A stretch of 48,588 nt of DNA from Candidatus Zhuqueibacterota bacterium (GCA_022616415.1 JAKEEU010000090.1:1-48588); one strand, 5' to 3'. Shown: positions 24,565 through 33,036, counted from the first letter of the stretch. Made by a program: numbers and translations. Notes: generated from the letters alone by a model not told the origin.

Positions 24565-26682
24565 ATGCGAAGTATCAAGGAAACCGAATTAAACGGGAAG
24601 AAATTCAGCATCGAAACCGGGCACGTCGCGAGACAGGCACACGGTTCATGCTGGGTGCGCTTTGGCGATACCGTCGTCATGGCCACGGTTGTCGGCGCCA
24701 AAGAAGCTTCTGAAGAGGTCGATTTTTTTCCTCTCACCGTTGACTATCGCGAAAAAGCTTATGCTGCCGGAAAAATTCCCGGCGGTTTTTTTAAGCGCGA
24801 AGGCCGGCCGAGTGAAAATGAAGTGCTGTGCAGCCGTCTGATCGACCGTTCCATCCGGCCGTTGTTCCCGGATGAGTTCACCAACGAAGTGCAAGTGATG
24901 GTGTCGGCCTTGTCGGCTGACAAAGAGAACGATCCGGACGTGCACGGCATCACCGGCGCTTCGATGGCGTTGGTGTTGTCGGATATTCCCTGGGCCGGGC
25001 CGGTCGCCGGCGTGCGGGTGGCGCGAGTTAAAGGCAAACTGATTGCCAACCCGACACATGCCGAGATCGAGCAAAGCGATTTGGACATCGTGATGGCCGC
25101 TTCGGAAGATTCGATCGTTATGGTGGAAGGCGAGGCCAAAGAAATCAGCGAAGCCGACATGGTGGCGGCGTTGGGCTTCGGTCACGAGGCGGCGCGCCAG
25201 CTCATCGCCGTGCAAAAGGCTGTCGCCGCCGAGATGGCCAAGCCGAAGCGCGAAGTCGTTCCCCTGGCTTTGCCGGCAGGCCTCGAAGCGCGGGTCACGG
25301 CAATGGTAAAGGACGCCATGCGCCAGCACTTGCGCGAGCCGGAAAAACAAAAACGCCACGACGCGCTCAAACAATTGCGCGACACCACCAGTGAAGCTCT
25401 GCAAGCGGATTTTCCGGAAAGCGCGCCGCTGATTTCCGGCATTTTTTATAAAATTGAAAAGCAGCTCGTTCGCGACATGATCGCGAGCCAGAACCGGCGT
25501 TTGGATGGCCGCGGGCCGCAGGATATTCGCGACATCACCTGCCAGGTGGCGGTGTTGCCGCGCGTCCACGGCGCTTGCTTGTTTACGCGTGGCCAAACGC
25601 AGGCGCTGGCCGTCACCACGCTCGGCACGAAAATCGACGAGCAAAAGATGGACGAGCTTGAAGGCGAATTTTACAAGAGCTACATGCTCCATTATAATTT
25701 TCCGCCTTTCAGCGTCGGCGAGATTCGGCCGTTGCGCGGGCCGGGACGCCGCGAAGTCGGCCACGGCAATCTCGCGGAGCGCGCCTTGAAAGCGGTGATT
25801 CCGAACGACGGCGTTTTTCCTTATACCGTGCGCGTGGTCTCGGATATTTTGGAATCGAACGGCTCCTCGTCGATGGCTTCGGTTTGCGCCGGCTCGCTCT
25901 CGCTGATGGACGCCGGTGTGCCGGTGAAAGACGCGGTCGCTGGAATTGCCATGGGCCTGATCAAAGAAGGCGACAAAACCGTGGTGCTCACGGACATTCT
26001 CGGCGATGAAGATCACCTCGGCGATATGGATTTCAAAGTCGCCGGCACGTCGAAGGGTGTGACGGCCTTTCAGATGGATATTAAAATTGAAGGCTTGTCG
26101 CAAGAAATTATGGCAGAAGCGTTGGAGCGCGCGCGGGTGGCGCGGCTGCACATTCTCAATATCATGAATCAAACTTTGGACAAATCACGGCCGGAAATTT
26201 CGAAGTACGCGCCGAGAATTGTCTCCATCAAAATTCCGGTGGACAGCATCGGCTTGGTCATCGGCCCGGGCGGCAAGTCGATTCGTGAGATCATTGAGCG
26301 CACCGGCGCCACGATCGACATCGACGACGATGGCACGGTGACGATGGCCGCGGTCGATCCGGAAGCCGTGCACATGGCGAAAGACATCATCCAAGGCATG
26401 GTCGCGGAGCCGGAAGTCGGCAAAATTTACAAGGGCGTTGTCAAAGGCATCAAGGAATTTGGCGCCTTTGTGGAAATCATGCCGGGCCGCGAAGGCTTGC
26501 TGCACATTTCGGAGATCGAGCACCGCCGCCTCAACCGCGTCGAAGATGTTTTGCGCATGGGCGACGAAGTGACGGTGAAGCTGCTCGAAATTGCCGAGGG
26601 CGGCAAGCTGAAGCTGAGCCGAAAAGTACTGTTGCCACATTCAGGCTCAGGTTCGGGCGCACCGCCGCGGCGGGGCCATTGA
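24565..26682 (+). CDS. pnp: Polyribonucleotide nucleotidyltransferase (PNPase)
   Basis: 705 residues, the usual length. It is a 3'-5' phosphorolytic exoribonuclease of mRNA turnover. The first RNase PH domain has GHVARQAHGSCWVRFGDT and FFPLTVDYREKAYAAGKIPGGFFKREGRP. The second has TRGQTQALAVTTLGT, HYNFPPFSVGEIR, RVVSDILESNGSSSMASVC and LGDEDHLGDMDFKVAGT. KH (IGLVIGPGGKSIREI) and S1 (GKIYKGVVKGIKEFGAFVEIMPGREGLLHISEI) follow. The ATG follows AGGAG. In many genomes pnp directly follows rpsO; here a four-gene ABC/Gld block intervenes. Confidence 0.97.
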   Translation: MRSIKETELNGKKFSIETGHVARQAHGSCWVRFGDTVVMATVVGAKEASEEVDFFPLTVDYREKAYAAGKIPGGFFKREGRPSENEVLCSRLIDRSIRPLFPDEFTNEVQVMVSALSADKENDPDVHGITGASMALVLSDIPWAGPVAGVRVARVKGKLIANPTHAEIEQSDLDIVMAASEDSIVMVEGEAKEISEADMVAALGFGHEAARQLIAVQKAVAAEMAKPKREVVPLALPAGLEARVTAMVKDAMRQHLREPEKQKRHDALKQLRDTTSEALQADFPESAPLISGIFYKIEKQLVRDMIASQNRRLDGRGPQDIRDITCQVAVLPRVHGACLFTRGQTQALAVTTLGTKIDEQKMDELEGEFYKSYMLHYNFPPFSVGEIRPLRGPGRREVGHGNLAERALKAVIPNDGVFPYTVRVVSDILESNGSSSMASVCAGSLSLMDAGVPVKDAVAGIAMGLIKEGDKTVVLTDILGDEDHLGDMDFKVAGTSKGVTAFQMDIKIEGLSQEIMAEALERARVARLHILNIMNQTLDKSRPEISKYAPRIVSIKIPVDSIGLVIGPGGKSIREIIERTGATIDIDDDGTVTMAAVDPEAVHMAKDIIQGMVAEPEVGKIYKGVVKGIKEFGAFVEIMPGREGLLHISEIEHRRLNRVEDVLRMGDEVTVKLLEIAEGGKLKLSRKVLLPHSGSGSGAPPRRGH

Positions 26683-26720
26683 AGGATTAGTTAGATATAC
26701 TCGTTACGGGATACTTTGTA

Positions 26721-26832
26721 ACGTCATTGCGAGCGTTTCTCAGCGAGGCAATCCTTATGAAAGTCAAGAGATTGCTTCGGCTCCGCCTTACGGAGTTCCG
26801 AAAAGCGGGACAAAAAACGCCTCGCAATGACA
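26721..26832. repeat. GTCATTGCGAG-type palindromic repeat
   Basis: ACGTCATTGCGAGCG at the left end pairs with CGCCTCGCAATGACA at the right end. Internally GCAATCC..GAGATTGC and GGCTCCGCCTTACGGAG form further stems. This is the dispersed type of palindromic repeat, starting GTCATTGCGAG and ending CTCGCAATGAC, that is seen in many bacterial genomes. It lies between pnp and the M16 peptidase gene and may end the pnp transcript. Confidence 0.72.
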
Positions 26833-26875
26833 CCAGTCTGACAACATAATGAATGTGCCGTATTCTTAATCATAC

Positions 26876-28132
26876 ATGCAAAAAACTATCGACAACTCCG
26901 ACCATCGAAAGACCGTCTTGCCGGGGGGATTGCGCATCGTCTCCGAATATATTCCCCACGTGCGCTCGGTTTCGCTCGGCGTGTGGGTGCAAACCGGCAC
27001 GCGTGACGAGCTGCCGGAAGAGAACGGCGTTTCCCATTTCATCGAGCACATGATGTTCAAGGGCACCAAGCGCCGCAAGGCCAGCGACATTGCCGAAAGC
27101 CTGGAAGCCTTCGGCGGACATTTGAATGCGTTTACAGGCAAAGAACTGACTTGCTATTACGCACACATTTTGGACGAGCATTTGCCCCTCGCCATCGACG
27201 TGCTCGCTGACATGCTGACCGATTCGGTTTTCGATCCCGAAGAGATGGCCAAGGAAAAATCCGTCATTATCGAAGAGATCAATTCCGTCGAGGACACGCC
27301 GGAAGATTGGATTCAAGATCTTTTTATGCGCGATCTGTTTCCGCAGCACGCGCTGGGTTTTTCCACGCTCGGCACGCGCGAAATCATTGGGACGCTGCAG
27401 CGCGAGCAGCAGTTTGATTACATCCGGCGGCACTATACACAGAATCGCCTGCTCGTGGCCGCAGCCGGCAACGTGCGTCACGCCGATCTCGTCGCGCAAG
27501 TCGGGGAACGTTTTAATGTTTTGCCGAGCAACGGCGCGCGGGTGGTGCTGCCGCCGTTGACCAAATCAATGCCCAGTTCCGTCACCGAGGACAAGTGCAG
27601 CCAAACTCACATCTGTTTGGGGACGCTCGCTCTGCGTTTCGACGACCCGCGCAAGTTCGTTTTGCTCGTGCTCAACACGCTGTTTGGCGGCGGGATGAGC
27701 TCGCGCCTGTTTCAAACCATTCGCGAGCAGCATGGTTTGGCTTACTCGGTTTTTTCTTTTCAAGATTTCTTGATAGACACCGGCGTGTTCGGCGTTTACA
27801 TGGGCACGGATCCCGACCGCGCCGAGCAAGCCACCGCGCTGTTGCGAAGGGAATTGAGCCGGCTGCGTGAAGAGCGCATTTCGGCCGGCGAGCTGGAGCG
27901 CACCATCAATCAGCTCAAAGGCAGCTTGATGCTCGGGCTCGAGAGCACCAGCAGCCGCATGTCGCGCCTGGCCAAAATGGAGATTTACCTCGGCGAATAT
28001 GTGACGTTGGACGACGTGTGTTCCGGCATCGAGAGCGTCACCGCCGAACAGATCAACCAGCTCGCGCAAGAATTGTTTGCCGACGAGCGGATGACCTCGA
28101 CGATCATCCGGCCAGCGAACCAGCAGACTTAA
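26876..28132 (+). CDS. M16-family zinc peptidase (processing protease-like)
   Basis: 418 residues, the single-unit M16B type. The inverted zinc motif HxxEH appears as HFIEH (about residues 51-55), with the distal Glu in VIIEEINSVEDTPED. Other landmarks are GVWVQTGTRDELPEENG, LNAFTGKELTCYYAHIL, FGGGMSSRLFQTIREQHGLAYSV and the C-terminal LAKMEIYLGEYVTLDDV. It frequently follows pnp in bacteria (ymxG/mlpA-like), as here. The ATG has no clear ribosome site. Likely cytoplasmic or membrane associated; the physiological substrate is unknown. Confidence 0.94.
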   Translation: MQKTIDNSDHRKTVLPGGLRIVSEYIPHVRSVSLGVWVQTGTRDELPEENGVSHFIEHMMFKGTKRRKASDIAESLEAFGGHLNAFTGKELTCYYAHILDEHLPLAIDVLADMLTDSVFDPEEMAKEKSVIIEEINSVEDTPEDWIQDLFMRDLFPQHALGFSTLGTREIIGTLQREQQFDYIRRHYTQNRLLVAAAGNVRHADLVAQVGERFNVLPSNGARVVLPPLTKSMPSSVTEDKCSQTHICLGTLALRFDDPRKFVLLVLNTLFGGGMSSRLFQTIREQHGLAYSVFSFQDFLIDTGVFGVYMGTDPDRAEQATALLRRELSRLREERISAGELERTINQLKGSLMLGLESTSSRMSRLAKMEIYLGEYVTLDDVCSGIESVTAEQINQLAQELFADERMTSTIIRPANQQT

Positions 28133-28183
28133 AAAATCAAATTCGCAAGCATTGCTCGTAACCACCTAACTAGGGAGGATGGA

Positions 28184-29296
28184 ATGAAGATCGGCGTACC
28201 CAAAGAGATCAAGACCAACGAAAACCGCGTCGCGCTCATCCCGGTGGGAGCGGAATTGCTCAGAGCGCAGGGGCACGAAATTCTCGTGGAAAAAAGCGCG
28301 GGCGTCGGCAGCGGCTTTCCAGATGGTGATTACAGGCTTGCCGGCGCCAAACTCATCGACAGTCCGGCGGAAATCTACGGCGCGGCGGCCATGATTATGA
28401 AGGTCAAAGAGCCGCTGCCAGCGGAATATCCGCTGCTGCGCGAGGGGCAAATCGTTTTCACCTATTTTCATTTTGCGGCTTCGCGCGAGCTGACCGAAGC
28501 CGTGATCAAATCGAAGTGCATCGCCATCGCGTATGAAACCGTGCAAACGCCGGATCGCGCTCTGCCGTTGTTGATTCCGATGAGCGAAGTGGCCGGCCGC
28601 ATGTCGATTCAAGAAGGGGCGCGTTGCTTGGAAAAATTGTACGGCGGCAAAGGCATATTGCTCGGCGGTGTTCCCGGCGTCGAGCCGGCGAGCGTCGCGA
28701 TTCTTGGCGGCGGCATCGTCGGCACCAACGCGGCGAAAATCGCCGCCGGCCTCGGCGCCCGCGTGGAGATTCTCGACATCAGCCTCGAACGCTTGCGCTA
28801 TCTCGACGACGTGATGCCGAAAAATGTGACGACGGTAATGTCCAATCCCGCCAATATTCGCAAAGCCGTTGCCGAGGCGGATTTGGTGGTCGGCGGCGTG
28901 CTGATTCCCGGCGCCAAAGCGCCTCGCCTGGTGACGCGCGACATGCTGAAGCTGATGAAAAAAGGCTCGGTCATCGTCGACGTCGCCGTCGATCAAGGTG
29001 GATGCGTGGAAACGATTCGTCCCACCACGCACGAGAACCCGACGTTTGAAGTCGACGGTGTCATTCATTACGGCGTTGCGAACATGCCCGGCGCCGTGCC
29101 GATGACCTCGACCGTGGCGCTGACCAACGCAACGCTGCCTTATGCGATTCTCATCGCCAACTACGGTTATCCCAAGTGCGTGCAAGAATCCAGCGCCGTG
29201 GCGATGGGCGTCAACATCGTGCGCGGCCACGTGACGTACAAGGGCGTCGCTGAAGCATTCAATTTACCATACGCACCGCTGGAAGAAGTCCTCTAA
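28184..29296 (+). CDS. ald: Alanine dehydrogenase
   Basis: 370 residues. It catalyses NAD-dependent reversible deamination of L-alanine to pyruvate. The N-terminus MKIGVPKEIKTNENRVALIP is near-invariant. K74 (MIMKVKEP) and H95 (FTYFHFA) are the substrate-binding and catalytic positions. The Rossmann motif GGGIVGTNAAKIAAGLGA lies near residues 175-192. The C-terminal VPMTSTVALTNATLPY is typical. GGGAGGA precedes the ATG. It is probably monocistronic: a word repeat starts six bases after the stop. Confidence 0.97.
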   Translation: MKIGVPKEIKTNENRVALIPVGAELLRAQGHEILVEKSAGVGSGFPDGDYRLAGAKLIDSPAEIYGAAAMIMKVKEPLPAEYPLLREGQIVFTYFHFAASRELTEAVIKSKCIAIAYETVQTPDRALPLLIPMSEVAGRMSIQEGARCLEKLYGGKGILLGGVPGVEPASVAILGGGIVGTNAAKIAAGLGARVEILDISLERLRYLDDVMPKNVTTVMSNPANIRKAVAEADLVVGGVLIPGAKAPRLVTRDMLKLMKKGSVIVDVAVDQGGCVETIRPTTHENPTFEVDGVIHYGVANMPGAVPMTSTVALTNATLPYAILIANYGYPKCVQESSAVAMGVNIVRGHVTYKGVAEAFNLPYAPLEEVL

Positions 29297-29301
29297 CAAA
29301 A

Positions 29302-29481
29302 TGGAGTGTTGGAGTAATGGATTGATGGAGCACTGGAGTATTGGATTGATGGTGTAATGGGGTAATGGATTGATGGAATACTGGGGTTTTGGATTATTAG
29401 AGTGTTGAGGTTTTGCATTGATCCACCAATCCAACGATCCAAAAATCCATCAATCCAATAATCCAGCGATCCAACACTCCA
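29302..29481. repeat. Palindromic word repeat, word TGGATTGATGG/CCATCAATCCA
   Basis: The outer ends are perfectly complementary: TGGAGTGTTGGA (29302-29313) and TCCAACACTCCA (29470-29481). Between them the left arm repeats GGAGTAATGGATTGATGG with variation about four times. The right arm repeats ATCCATCAATCCAATAATCC-type words. The arms are of unequal length (about 115 and 65 nt). It lies between ald and the polysaccharide deacetylase gene. Confidence 0.75.
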
Positions 29482-29493
29482 ACGATTGTTACC

Positions 29494-30267
29494 ATGCTGC
29501 CTCCCGTTCTCGCTTATCATCTCGTCGATCGGCGCATGGATGCCGGTATCGCTTGGATCACCCCCAAGCGGTTTGAAAGACAAATCGCCTGGCTGGCTGA
29601 ATCCGGCTATCGCTCGCTCTCGCTCTCCGAGTATCTCCGGCGTGATCACGCGGCGGCTGAAAAGCGCGTGGTGATCACGTTCGACGACGGCTATCGCTCG
29701 CTCGTCCAATATGCCCTGCCGATTCTCTCCCGTTATCATTTTCGCGCCACGGTTTTTGTCATCGCCGGTTACGTTGGCCGGCCCAACTTGTGGGACGTAA
29801 AATTTTTCCTGCCGCGCTTTCAGCACCTTGATTGGGGCGAACTGCGTGAATTAATGCAATCAGGTTGGGAAATCGGCAGTCATTCCTTGAATCACGATTA
29901 TCTCCCGGCACTTTCCGACCGGCAATTGCGCCGCGATCTTTCGCTCTCCCGCCAAATTTTGCAAGAGCAGTTGCAAGCACCGGTAGCGCATTTGTCGTTG
30001 CCCTTCGGTCGCGGCGACCAGCGCGTTTACCGCGTTGCGCATGAAGCCGGTTATGCCTCGGTGTCGATTTTGGGCAGCGGCGATTTATCCAGCGGAAACC
30101 CACAATCCGCAATCATTTCCCGCCGCGGCGTTTACTTGTGGGATTCGATGCGCAGCTTCCAGCGGCGCGTGGAAGCGCCGCCGGACTCCAAATGGCAATA
30201 TTGGCGGCAGCGCGCCATCAGCGCGTTTTCGCTGGGCACGGTGATGGTGAAAAGCGTTAGAGGTTAG
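29494..30267 (+). CDS. Polysaccharide deacetylase (NodB domain)
   Basis: 257 residues. It is a carbohydrate esterase 4 that removes acetyl groups from cell-wall or exopolysaccharide sugars using a metal. The core has VVITFDDGYRS (general base plus metal Asp), RATVFVIAG, WEIGSHSLNHDYL (metal His pair) and HLSLPFGRGD. The N-terminus (LPPVLAYHLVDRR) is in the style of PgaB/IcaB-like proteins, but no signal peptide is visible, so localisation is uncertain. The ATG follows the word repeat by 12 nt and has no ribosome site. Confidence 0.92.
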   Translation: MLPPVLAYHLVDRRMDAGIAWITPKRFERQIAWLAESGYRSLSLSEYLRRDHAAAEKRVVITFDDGYRSLVQYALPILSRYHFRATVFVIAGYVGRPNLWDVKFFLPRFQHLDWGELRELMQSGWEIGSHSLNHDYLPALSDRQLRRDLSLSRQILQEQLQAPVAHLSLPFGRGDQRVYRVAHEAGYASVSILGSGDLSSGNPQSAIISRRGVYLWDSMRSFQRRVEAPPDSKWQYWRQRAISAFSLGTVMVKSVRG

Positions 30268-30434
30268 CCGGCTCAAAAGCCCTTGCGGGTTGGCCCGTTA
30301 GCCGGTTGTCTCCGGAATAATCCCAAAAAATGTCTTGATATTTACAAATTGCTAATTTAAATTAATGCAAAAATAAAGAGAACCGGCAAACGGGCAAACT
30401 GGCAAACTGGCAAACTGGCTAACCGGCCAACCGG
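30268..30434. repeat. Palindromic word repeat, word GGCCCGTTAGCCGG/AACTGGC
   Basis: The left arm (30270-30310) has GCCGGCTC, GCGGGTTGGCCCGTTAGCCG and GGTTG. The right arm (30380-30434) has AACCGGCAAACGGGC and three copies of AAACTGGC, then TAACCGGCCAACCGG. Between the arms is an AT-rich stretch with a promoter (30335-30363). The right arm is therefore transcribed as the 5' leader of the MerR gene and ends directly at its ATG. Confidence 0.7.
30335..30363 (+). promoter_or_regulatory. Sigma-70-type promoter of the MerR-family gene
   Basis: TTGATA and TAAATT are separated by 17 nt, in the AT-rich loop of a word repeat. The leader to the ATG at 30435 is about 65 nt. Confidence 0.6.
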
Positions 30435-30818
30435 ATGAAAGACCAAAAAATCAAAAAACTCTACTACTCCATCAGCGAAGTCAGCCGGATCACCTCGCTC
30501 AAAGCCTACGTTTTGCGCTATTGGGAGACCGAATTTTCGGAGCTGCGCCCCAAGAAAAACCGCGCCGGCAACCGCACCTACAGCCTCGACGACATCAAGC
30601 TCATCTTTCTCATCAAACGCCTGCTTTACGATGACAAATACACCATCGAAGGAGCCCGCCAGCGCTTACAGCAGCTCCGCCATGTCGGCGAGCAGATGAA
30701 CCTCTCCTTCGAGCAACTGCGCCGTGACGATCTCATCATCGATCTCAAAAAGGATTTGCGCGAGCTGCTGGGCATTTTGAACCATTCGACGAATGAGAAA
30801 GACACAAAAAGCGGTTAA
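30435..30818 (+). CDS. MerR-family transcriptional regulator
   Basis: 127 residues. The N-terminal winged helix is of the MerR type: LYYSISEVSRITSLKAYVLRYWETEF, then LRPKKNRAGNRTYSLDDIKLIFLIKRLLYDDKYTIEGARQRL. The C-terminal half is a short helix pair (about 75-127) without Cys or other visible ligand residues. This resembles the small MerR-like proteins found near the translation block of many FCB/Deltaproteobacteria. The ATG has no Shine-Dalgarno sequence because the word-repeat arm runs up to it. It is immediately upstream of the CRISPR locus, but nothing shows a functional link. Confidence 0.88.
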   Translation: MKDQKIKKLYYSISEVSRITSLKAYVLRYWETEFSELRPKKNRAGNRTYSLDDIKLIFLIKRLLYDDKYTIEGARQRLQQLRHVGEQMNLSFEQLRRDDLIIDLKKDLRELLGILNHSTNEKDTKSG

Positions 30819-30922
30819 TTTTTTGCCACTCGGTAATTGATTTGGGAGGCACCCACTCCGGGGAGAAAGATATCCTCATGCCTTCCATAAAAACTACAAC
30901 ATCTTAATTTGGGAGTCCGAAC

Positions 30923-31927
30923 ATGGGCTATCGGTTGCCGTCCATTCCATTTTTGCGATTGCGCTTCGATCTCTGCGCGCAAAAGGAAGCCAATCTCCCT
31001 GCTTTCAAAGGTTCATTGCTGCGCGGGGCCTTTGGCCATGCCTTGCGCCGCACCGTTTGCGTGATGGGGCCGCAGCAGCCCTGTCCCACCTGCATGTTGC
31101 GCAAGCAATGCGCTTATCCGCGAATTTTTGAGACACTGATCGAGCCGGATGAACCGGTGCCGCGTTTCTTGCGAGGCCTACCTACCGGCCCTCAGCCTTA
31201 TGTCTTCGAGCCTTTTGACGAGCAGCGGCTTTATCGTGTCGGCGATTCCTTGTCATTCGATTTTATTCTGCTCGGGCAGGCCATCGAGTTGCACCCGTTT
31301 GCCATCTTCGCAGTTTCGCAAATGGCCGAACAAGGTTTGGGATTCAAGCGCATGCCGTTTCGGCTGGAAAAGGTGTTTTGGCAAAAAACTAACGATAAAG
31401 ATGCAGCGGAAGAATGGCGGCTGCTGTACGATGGTGCAACCAAGCGTCTGCCTGAAACGCCAATTTTGCAACTCCCAACAAGCAACCAGGTTTCTACTTC
31501 GCATTTGCAACTTGCCACTTGCAACTTACGCTTCTTGACTCCCACCCGCTTGAAATTCAACAACAATCTCGCCATCGACTTCAACTTCCGCATGCTCGTT
31601 TTCAAAATGATACGCCGCGTGTTGGAGCTGGCGCATTTCCACATCCCCGGCGCGAGCATTGACTGGGAATTTCATGATTTGCTGGTTGCCGCCGACGCCA
31701 TCAAAATCGTGCAGAGCGACTTGCGCTGGATTGACTGGGAACGCCGTAGCAACCGTCAGAAAACCGAAATGATGATGGGCGGCTTTGTCGGCGAAATGGT
31801 TTTGGAAGGCGACCTGGAGCCGTTCGAGGAATTGCTGCGAACGTGCGAGGTGGTGCATGTGGGAAAGGGATGTGTGTTTGGAAATGGGAAAATCCGCCTC
31901 GTGATAAATCACGAGGCTAAAAAATGA
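30923..31927 (+). CDS. cas6: CRISPR precursor-RNA endoribonuclease Cas6
   Basis: 334 residues. Cas6 cuts the CRISPR transcript within repeats to give crRNAs with an 8-nt 5' tag. The N-terminal RAMP half has LPAFKGSLLRGAFGHALRR followed by a zinc-like CPTCMLRKQC cluster and YVFEPFDE. The C-terminal half has FLTPTRLKF and the diagnostic Gly-rich loop VGKGCVFGNGKIRL. Residues about 182-202 (LQLPTSNQV..LQLATCN) interrupt the normal junction to the FLTPTRL strand. They are encoded by a CTTGCAA word repeat, apparently an in-frame insertion. Start context GGAGTCCGAACATGG resembles that of cas1. First gene of the locus. Confidence 0.9.
   Translation: MGYRLPSIPFLRLRFDLCAQKEANLPAFKGSLLRGAFGHALRRTVCVMGPQQPCPTCMLRKQCAYPRIFETLIEPDEPVPRFLRGLPTGPQPYVFEPFDEQRLYRVGDSLSFDFILLGQAIELHPFAIFAVSQMAEQGLGFKRMPFRLEKVFWQKTNDKDAAEEWRLLYDGATKRLPETPILQLPTSNQVSTSHLQLATCNLRFLTPTRLKFNNNLAIDFNFRMLVFKMIRRVLELAHFHIPGASIDWEFHDLLVAADAIKIVQSDLRWIDWERRSNRQKTEMMMGGFVGEMVLEGDLEPFEELLRTCEVVHVGKGCVFGNGKIRLVINHEAKK
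31466..31528. repeat. Word repeat inserted in frame in cas6
   Basis: Words AACAAGCAACC, CATTTGCAACTTGCC and ACTTGCAACTTACGC belong to the ACTTGCAA class that fills the adaptation-module junctions. Reading continues through the insert without a stop. Confidence 0.6.
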
Positions 31928-31928
31928 A

Positions 31929-32008
31929 AGGACGCTAAAGCGCCCTAAAATTTTTAGCATCATTTATGATGCTTTCATTTCTTAGCCCGATGATTCATCG
32001 TCGGGCGA
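31929..32008. repeat. REP-like hairpin cluster upstream of the CARF-HTH gene
   Basis: Three hairpins follow each other: GGACGCTAAAGCGCCC, GCATCATTTATGATGC (perfect) and GCCCGATGATTCATCGTCGGGC. The last ends just before the gene's likely start. The same module recurs at 32875-33002, 33491-33604, 42047-42206 and 43804-43855. Confidence 0.75.
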
Positions 32009-32022
32009 TAATGGAATTCATA

Positions 32023-32886
32023 ATGACTAATTCATCCATTCTTATCGCCACGCTCGGCTCCGAGGCGCAGGTGATCACGTTGACGCTGGAATTGCTACCG
32101 GCGCAAGGTTACAACATTAGCGAGTTGGTTGTCGTGCATACCTTGCCGGGACAGGAGCCGGTGCGTTCCGCGCTCAGGAGATTGCACGAGTTTTTCGGCG
32201 AGTCTCGCAACGATTCATTTGTCTTCCGCACCGTGTTGATTGGCGCGCCGGAGCCGATCGCAGATCTCGTCACCGAGAAGGAGGTTGGCGCCTTGTTTCG
32301 CACGCTCTATCGCGAAGTGCTCGCTGCCAAACGCGGCGGCAAAACCGTGCATCTCTCCATCGCCGGCGGCCGCAAGACCATGGCAGTTTATGGCATGGCC
32401 GTCGCCCAAATGCTCTTTGATGATGACGATCATCTCTGGCATTTGCTCTCTTCCGGCAAAATTTTGGAAGAGAAACGCATGCAATTGCAACCCGGCGATG
32501 AGGTGAAGCTCATTCCCATTCCCGTGCTGCGCTGGAGCGCGGTTTCGCCGGTGCTCACGGATTTGGCGCGGCACGACGATCCGTGGGAAGCCTTGCAGGA
32601 ACAACGCCAACTTCGTCATCGCGCCGAATGGCAGCGCAAGAAAGAATTTATCGAGCGCATTCTCACCCGCGCCGAGCGTGAGGTGGTCGAGCTTCTGGTG
32701 CGCGAAGGCTTGAGCAACGAGGCTATTGCCTTGCGTCTTCATCGCAGCGTGCGCACTGTCGGCAATCATCTCAGCCACGTTTATGATAAATTGCACGAAT
32801 TCCTTGGTTTCCGCGACGATGTGCCGACGGACCGGCAGGTGGTGATTGCAGAGCTGGCGCCGGTGTTTTTGGTAATCCGCCCATGA
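32023..32886 (+). CDS. CARF-domain (NE0113-type) protein fused to LuxR/GerE-type HTH
   Basis: 287 residues. The N-terminal ~180 residues are a CARF domain of the NE0113 type (ILIATLGSEAQVITLTLELL; VHLSIAGGRKTMAVYGMAVAQMLF; HLWHLLSSG), which binds cyclic oligoadenylate or is a ring nuclease in related proteins. A helical linker (about 185-212) joins it to a GerE HTH (LTRAEREVVELLVREGLSNEAIALRLHRSVRTVGNHLSHVYDKL). No HEPN or nuclease domain is present. Best reading: a second-messenger-controlled transcription factor of the CRISPR locus. I use ATG 32023, where the family fold begins; ATG 32011 and an upstream start at 31966 are possible. None has a ribosome site. The stop codon lies inside a perfect 12-bp hairpin. 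Confidence 0.85.
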   Translation: MTNSSILIATLGSEAQVITLTLELLPAQGYNISELVVVHTLPGQEPVRSALRRLHEFFGESRNDSFVFRTVLIGAPEPIADLVTEKEVGALFRTLYREVLAAKRGGKTVHLSIAGGRKTMAVYGMAVAQMLFDDDDHLWHLLSSGKILEEKRMQLQPGDEVKLIPIPVLRWSAVSPVLTDLARHDDPWEALQEQRQLRHRAEWQRKKEFIERILTRAEREVVELLVREGLSNEAIALRLHRSVRTVGNHLSHVYDKLHEFLGFRDDVPTDRQVVIAELAPVFLVIRP

Positions 32887-33002
32887 TAAATCATGGGCGG
32901 ATTACTAAGAAATGGAAGGACGCTAAAGCGTCCTAAAACTAAAACCATAGCGCCATTTATGGCGCTTGCATATTTTAGCCCCGTGATTGATCACGGGGTG
33001 AT
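32875..33002. repeat. REP-like hairpin cluster, left of the Y1 transposase
   Basis: The first hairpin is perfect: ATCCGCCCATGA-TAAA-TCATGGGCGGAT (32875-32902), and the stop codon of the CARF-HTH gene is within it. Then come GGACGCTAAAGCGTCC, AGCGCCATTTATGGCGCT and GCCCCGTGATTGATCACGGGG. The transposase gene starts about 35 nt further. Confidence 0.8.
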
Positions 33003-33036
33003 CGTTGGAACCATCATAACCAGAAAGGAGATTACC

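Noticed and set aside
24646..26172. 508-codon minus-strand open frame opposite pnp
   Set aside because: Complement of a strongly conserved gene with third-position GC bias. No domain visible.
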